Shown here: positions 62,789 through 64,000 of the stretch, piece after piece
How the letters are laid out: each line of letters starts with the position of its first letter
Position numbering within the stretch: the first letter of the stretch is position 1
Assembly (NCBI RefSeq): GCF_008635795.1
Contig: NZ_VWRQ01000015.1
Coordinates: forward strand, 124,001 to 188,000
Direction of reading: 5' to 3'
DNA: 64,000 nucleotides
From: Paenibacillus tepidiphilus
GTDB lineage: Bacteria; Bacillota; Bacilli; Paenibacillales; Paenibacillaceae
Program-made: the position numbers and the translations under genes
Notes under the pieces: generated by a model
Seen by the model: the letters and a program-made list of their open reading frames with translations, nothing else
The model's database searches: none
What the model was told of the DNA's origin: nothing

Positions 62789-62826
62789 AATGAGCCGCAA
62801 GAAAGTTACCTTTCCCGCAGCTCATT
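62789..62826 (-). terminator. Attenuator terminator before the Lsa-type gene
   Basis: On minus: AATGAGCTGCGGGAAAG / CTTTCTTGCGGCTCATT (imperfect 17-bp stem, 4-base loop) followed by TTGTTTTG. It lies 31 bases upstream of the coding start, so it must be bypassed for expression. CGGCAAGAAGGTTAC (minus, 62894-62908) can pair with its 3' arm as antiterminator. Confidence 0.8.
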
Positions 62827-62860
62827 CCCTACAGCAAACACGGACCCGTTGCCGGGCCGG

Positions 62861-62962
62861 TTAAGGGTATATTTCATGAGTGAGGAGAATAAAGTAACCT
62901 TCTTGCCGGGACGTATTAAAGAATCCGCGCAGCACCAATAGCCCGCTACATCCTTTAACCAT
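62861..62962 (-). CDS. Possible leader peptide of the Lsa-type gene
   Basis: A 33-codon ORF beginning MVKGCSGLLVLRGFF and ending in ILLTHEIYP, with a modest AGGA 10 bases before the ATG. Its codons Arg-Gln-Glu-Gly-Tyr overlap the antiterminator segment at 62894-62908, as expected if a stalled or slowed ribosome controls folding. Confidence 0.5.
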   Translation of the reverse strand: MVKGCSGLLVLRGFFNTSRQEGYFILLTHEIYP

Positions 62963-63121
62963 CAGCAAGAAATCCTACATTATTCTCTTCAGCTCCTTCG
63001 CGTATAGTCAGCGCCAGTGTAACATACGGGGGAGGTGATTTCAATATTTAGGCAGATTCTTCCGCCGTCGTAATACTTTCGCCCTGTTGGCCCTCCACCC
63101 CATGTGGCAAAATAAAACCAT

Positions 63122-63274
63122 CCTTCAGGCTATTGCGGTCCTTCCTTCTACTCAAACTGGCTATTAGGGCCGCAGCTTTCCTGAAGGTGTTTACTTCAGA
63201 GAGGAGGCGTCCAGGCTATCGTATTCCTTCCTTTTACTTGAATTTAAATCATTAGGGATACGGCTTTCCTGGAC
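63122..63274. repeat. Tandem structured element, two 66-base units
   Basis: Unit 1 (63122-63187) and unit 2 (63209-63274), 87 bases apart, fold the same way. Outer stems are CCTTCAGG/CCTGAAGG and GTCCAGG/CCTGGAC. An identical internal loop CTAT opposite GCTTT follows. Inner 8-bp stems are TGCGGTCC/GGGCCGCA and CGTATTCC/GGGATACG, each with the same T-G pair. The apical loop is TTCCTTYTACTYRAA...ATTA. The stems differ but both pair, indicating conserved structure. Class unknown; which strand is active is unclear. Confidence 0.75.
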
Positions 63275-63282
63275 ACTTTACT

Positions 63283-64000
63283 ATGAACATGAATTCCATT
63301 TATGTGCGAAGAGCGAGCAAGATTATAGTTGGTCAGGCAGAATCAGCCGGCCGGCTCCCGGATGGCTATGTAGCGGCGGCGCTGCGGAACATCGAGGCGC
63401 TGGGCTTCATGCTCTCGCCGGCATTGCTCCGCGCGGTGCGCGAACTGCCGCGCGAGAAGTTCGAAGCGCTGCATCAGCAACTGATCGCTGATCTGCGGGT
63501 GCGGGTCGGAGCGCATGTGAAGTATGCGCTGATGTATCCGGGGTTCCCGGAGCAGGTCATGCTGGAAGACGAGGCCATTCTGTATTTGAACGCGATTTAT
63601 CATTATATGACTTTGGATGTTCCGGAGCAGAACTGGCCGGAAAGAGAGCCGTCCGAGGATCAAGTGAAGCTGAAAGTAATCGACCTGGGAAGCCGGGCGG
63701 AATTCTGCACGCTGATCTCGCAGCTGATGGCGGCCAAAGGCTCAATCTCAGCTACAGATCAAGATGACATTGACGCCGTGATTGCGGCGATGGACCCGGA
63801 AGAGCTGGAAGAGCTGCTGCCGCCTGAGATTCCATTTAAGGAGAACGCGGCATTCATCGCCGGGTCACTGATTAAGCATGACAAGGCTGGACTTGCAGTC
63901 ATCGGACGGTATTTCAAGACGGCGACGGATGTGCTGCGCCTGGCGGTAGCCTGGTCGGACGGCGATGTCAGTCTAGCGGCGGCCACGCGCTTCCGCAAGT
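63283..64000 (+). CDS. Large unidentified protein (partial, 5' part)
   Basis: Open reading frame running off the right edge, at least 239 residues, starting MNMNSIYVRRASKIIVGQAE. Helical, with LRNIEALGFMLSPALLRAVREL and an acidic stretch DPEELEELLPPE. The pattern of the first 90 residues (a helix with GFMLSPAL, then LREL-PREKFEALH, and YPGFPEQV) resembles the MXAN_6230/SCO0854 family of large proteins, but this is from memory and weak. No good ribosome site is seen; unit 2 of the structured tandem repeat ends 8 bases before the ATG. Confidence 0.6.
   Translation, partial: MNMNSIYVRRASKIIVGQAESAGRLPDGYVAAALRNIEALGFMLSPALLRAVRELPREKFEALHQQLIADLRVRVGAHVKYALMYPGFPEQVMLEDEAILYLNAIYHYMTLDVPEQNWPEREPSEDQVKLKVIDLGSRAEFCTLISQLMAAKGSISATDQDDIDAVIAAMDPEELEELLPPEIPFKENAAFIAGSLIKHDKAGLAVIGRYFKTATDVLRLAVAWSDGDVSLAAATRFRK

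Noticed and set aside
62971..62998. Start-stop ORF (ATG TAG with AAGGAG upstream) in the Lsa-type leader
   Set aside because: Spacing to the ribosome site is about 12 bases and a single-codon ORF is likely by chance; the 33-codon frame fits the attenuator better.
63122..63274. Hammerhead, c-di-GMP, T-box or guanidine riboswitch identity for the tandem structure
   Set aside because: None of their core sequences (for example CTGATGA, or the T-box AGGGTGGAACCGCG) is present on either strand.

Overview
The window is chromosomal DNA of a Gram-positive, Paenibacillus-like soil bacterium. Evidence: moderately high G+C genes with strong GGAGG-type ribosome binding sites, YesM/YesN-type two-component genes beside sugar ABC transporters, an AraR-type GntR repressor with its operator, an S-layer-anchored family 9 glycosidase, copper-amine-oxidase 'stalk' domains, ABC-F genes under attenuators and a glycine riboswitch. 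The genus is inferred; there is no rRNA or tRNA here.

Layout. 1-6.7 kb: oligosaccharide uptake (response regulator, sensor kinase, lipoprotein binding protein and two permeases on minus; a family 16 glycoside hydrolase on plus). 6.7-16 kb: single genes, including a PadR/DUF2812 pair behind a long perfect palindrome, a MalT-like LuxR regulator with a DUF4386 protein, a MetE-like enzyme, a methyltransferase gene broken by an in-frame stop, and an APH-like protein lacking its catalytic motif. 15.9-19.8 kb: ECF sigma factor, membrane protein and ABC-2 exporter. 20-28 kb: MscS channel and the arabinose locus (araR divergent from araB-araD, then araA), with three copies of a MITE-like repeat. 28-31 kb: a probable antibiotic-resistance operon (ABC-F plus Mef-like exporter) behind a leader with two tiny ORFs, the first ending in Met-Arg-Leu-Arg, and a terminator. 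31-41 kb: family 9 glycosidase with SLH domains, a glycine riboswitch with a CycA-like permease, and a Fur-controlled siderophore importer. 41-50 kb: a dehydrogenase, an RloA/RloB-like pair whose second gene is frameshifted, and a lantibiotic-immunity-type ABC exporter with two-component system.

50-61 kb is A+T-richer and looks accessory: an AIPR abortive-infection protein with an XRE regulator, a TPR-like protein, a P-loop ATPase coupled to a membrane protein, and a run of small membrane and hypothetical proteins. 61-64 kb holds a second ABC-F gene (Lsa type) with its own transcription attenuator, a tandem pair of structured elements of unknown class, and the start of a large unidentified gene.

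The most interesting signals are the macrolide-type stalling leader before the ABC-F/Mef operon, the ATPase/membrane-protein pair beside the AIPR gene, the possible programmed -1 frameshift in the RloB-like gene, the covarying tandem structure at 63.1-63.3 kb, and several families of intergenic repeats with regular spacing. All functions are assigned by reading the translated sequence and recognising motifs; no database search was run.
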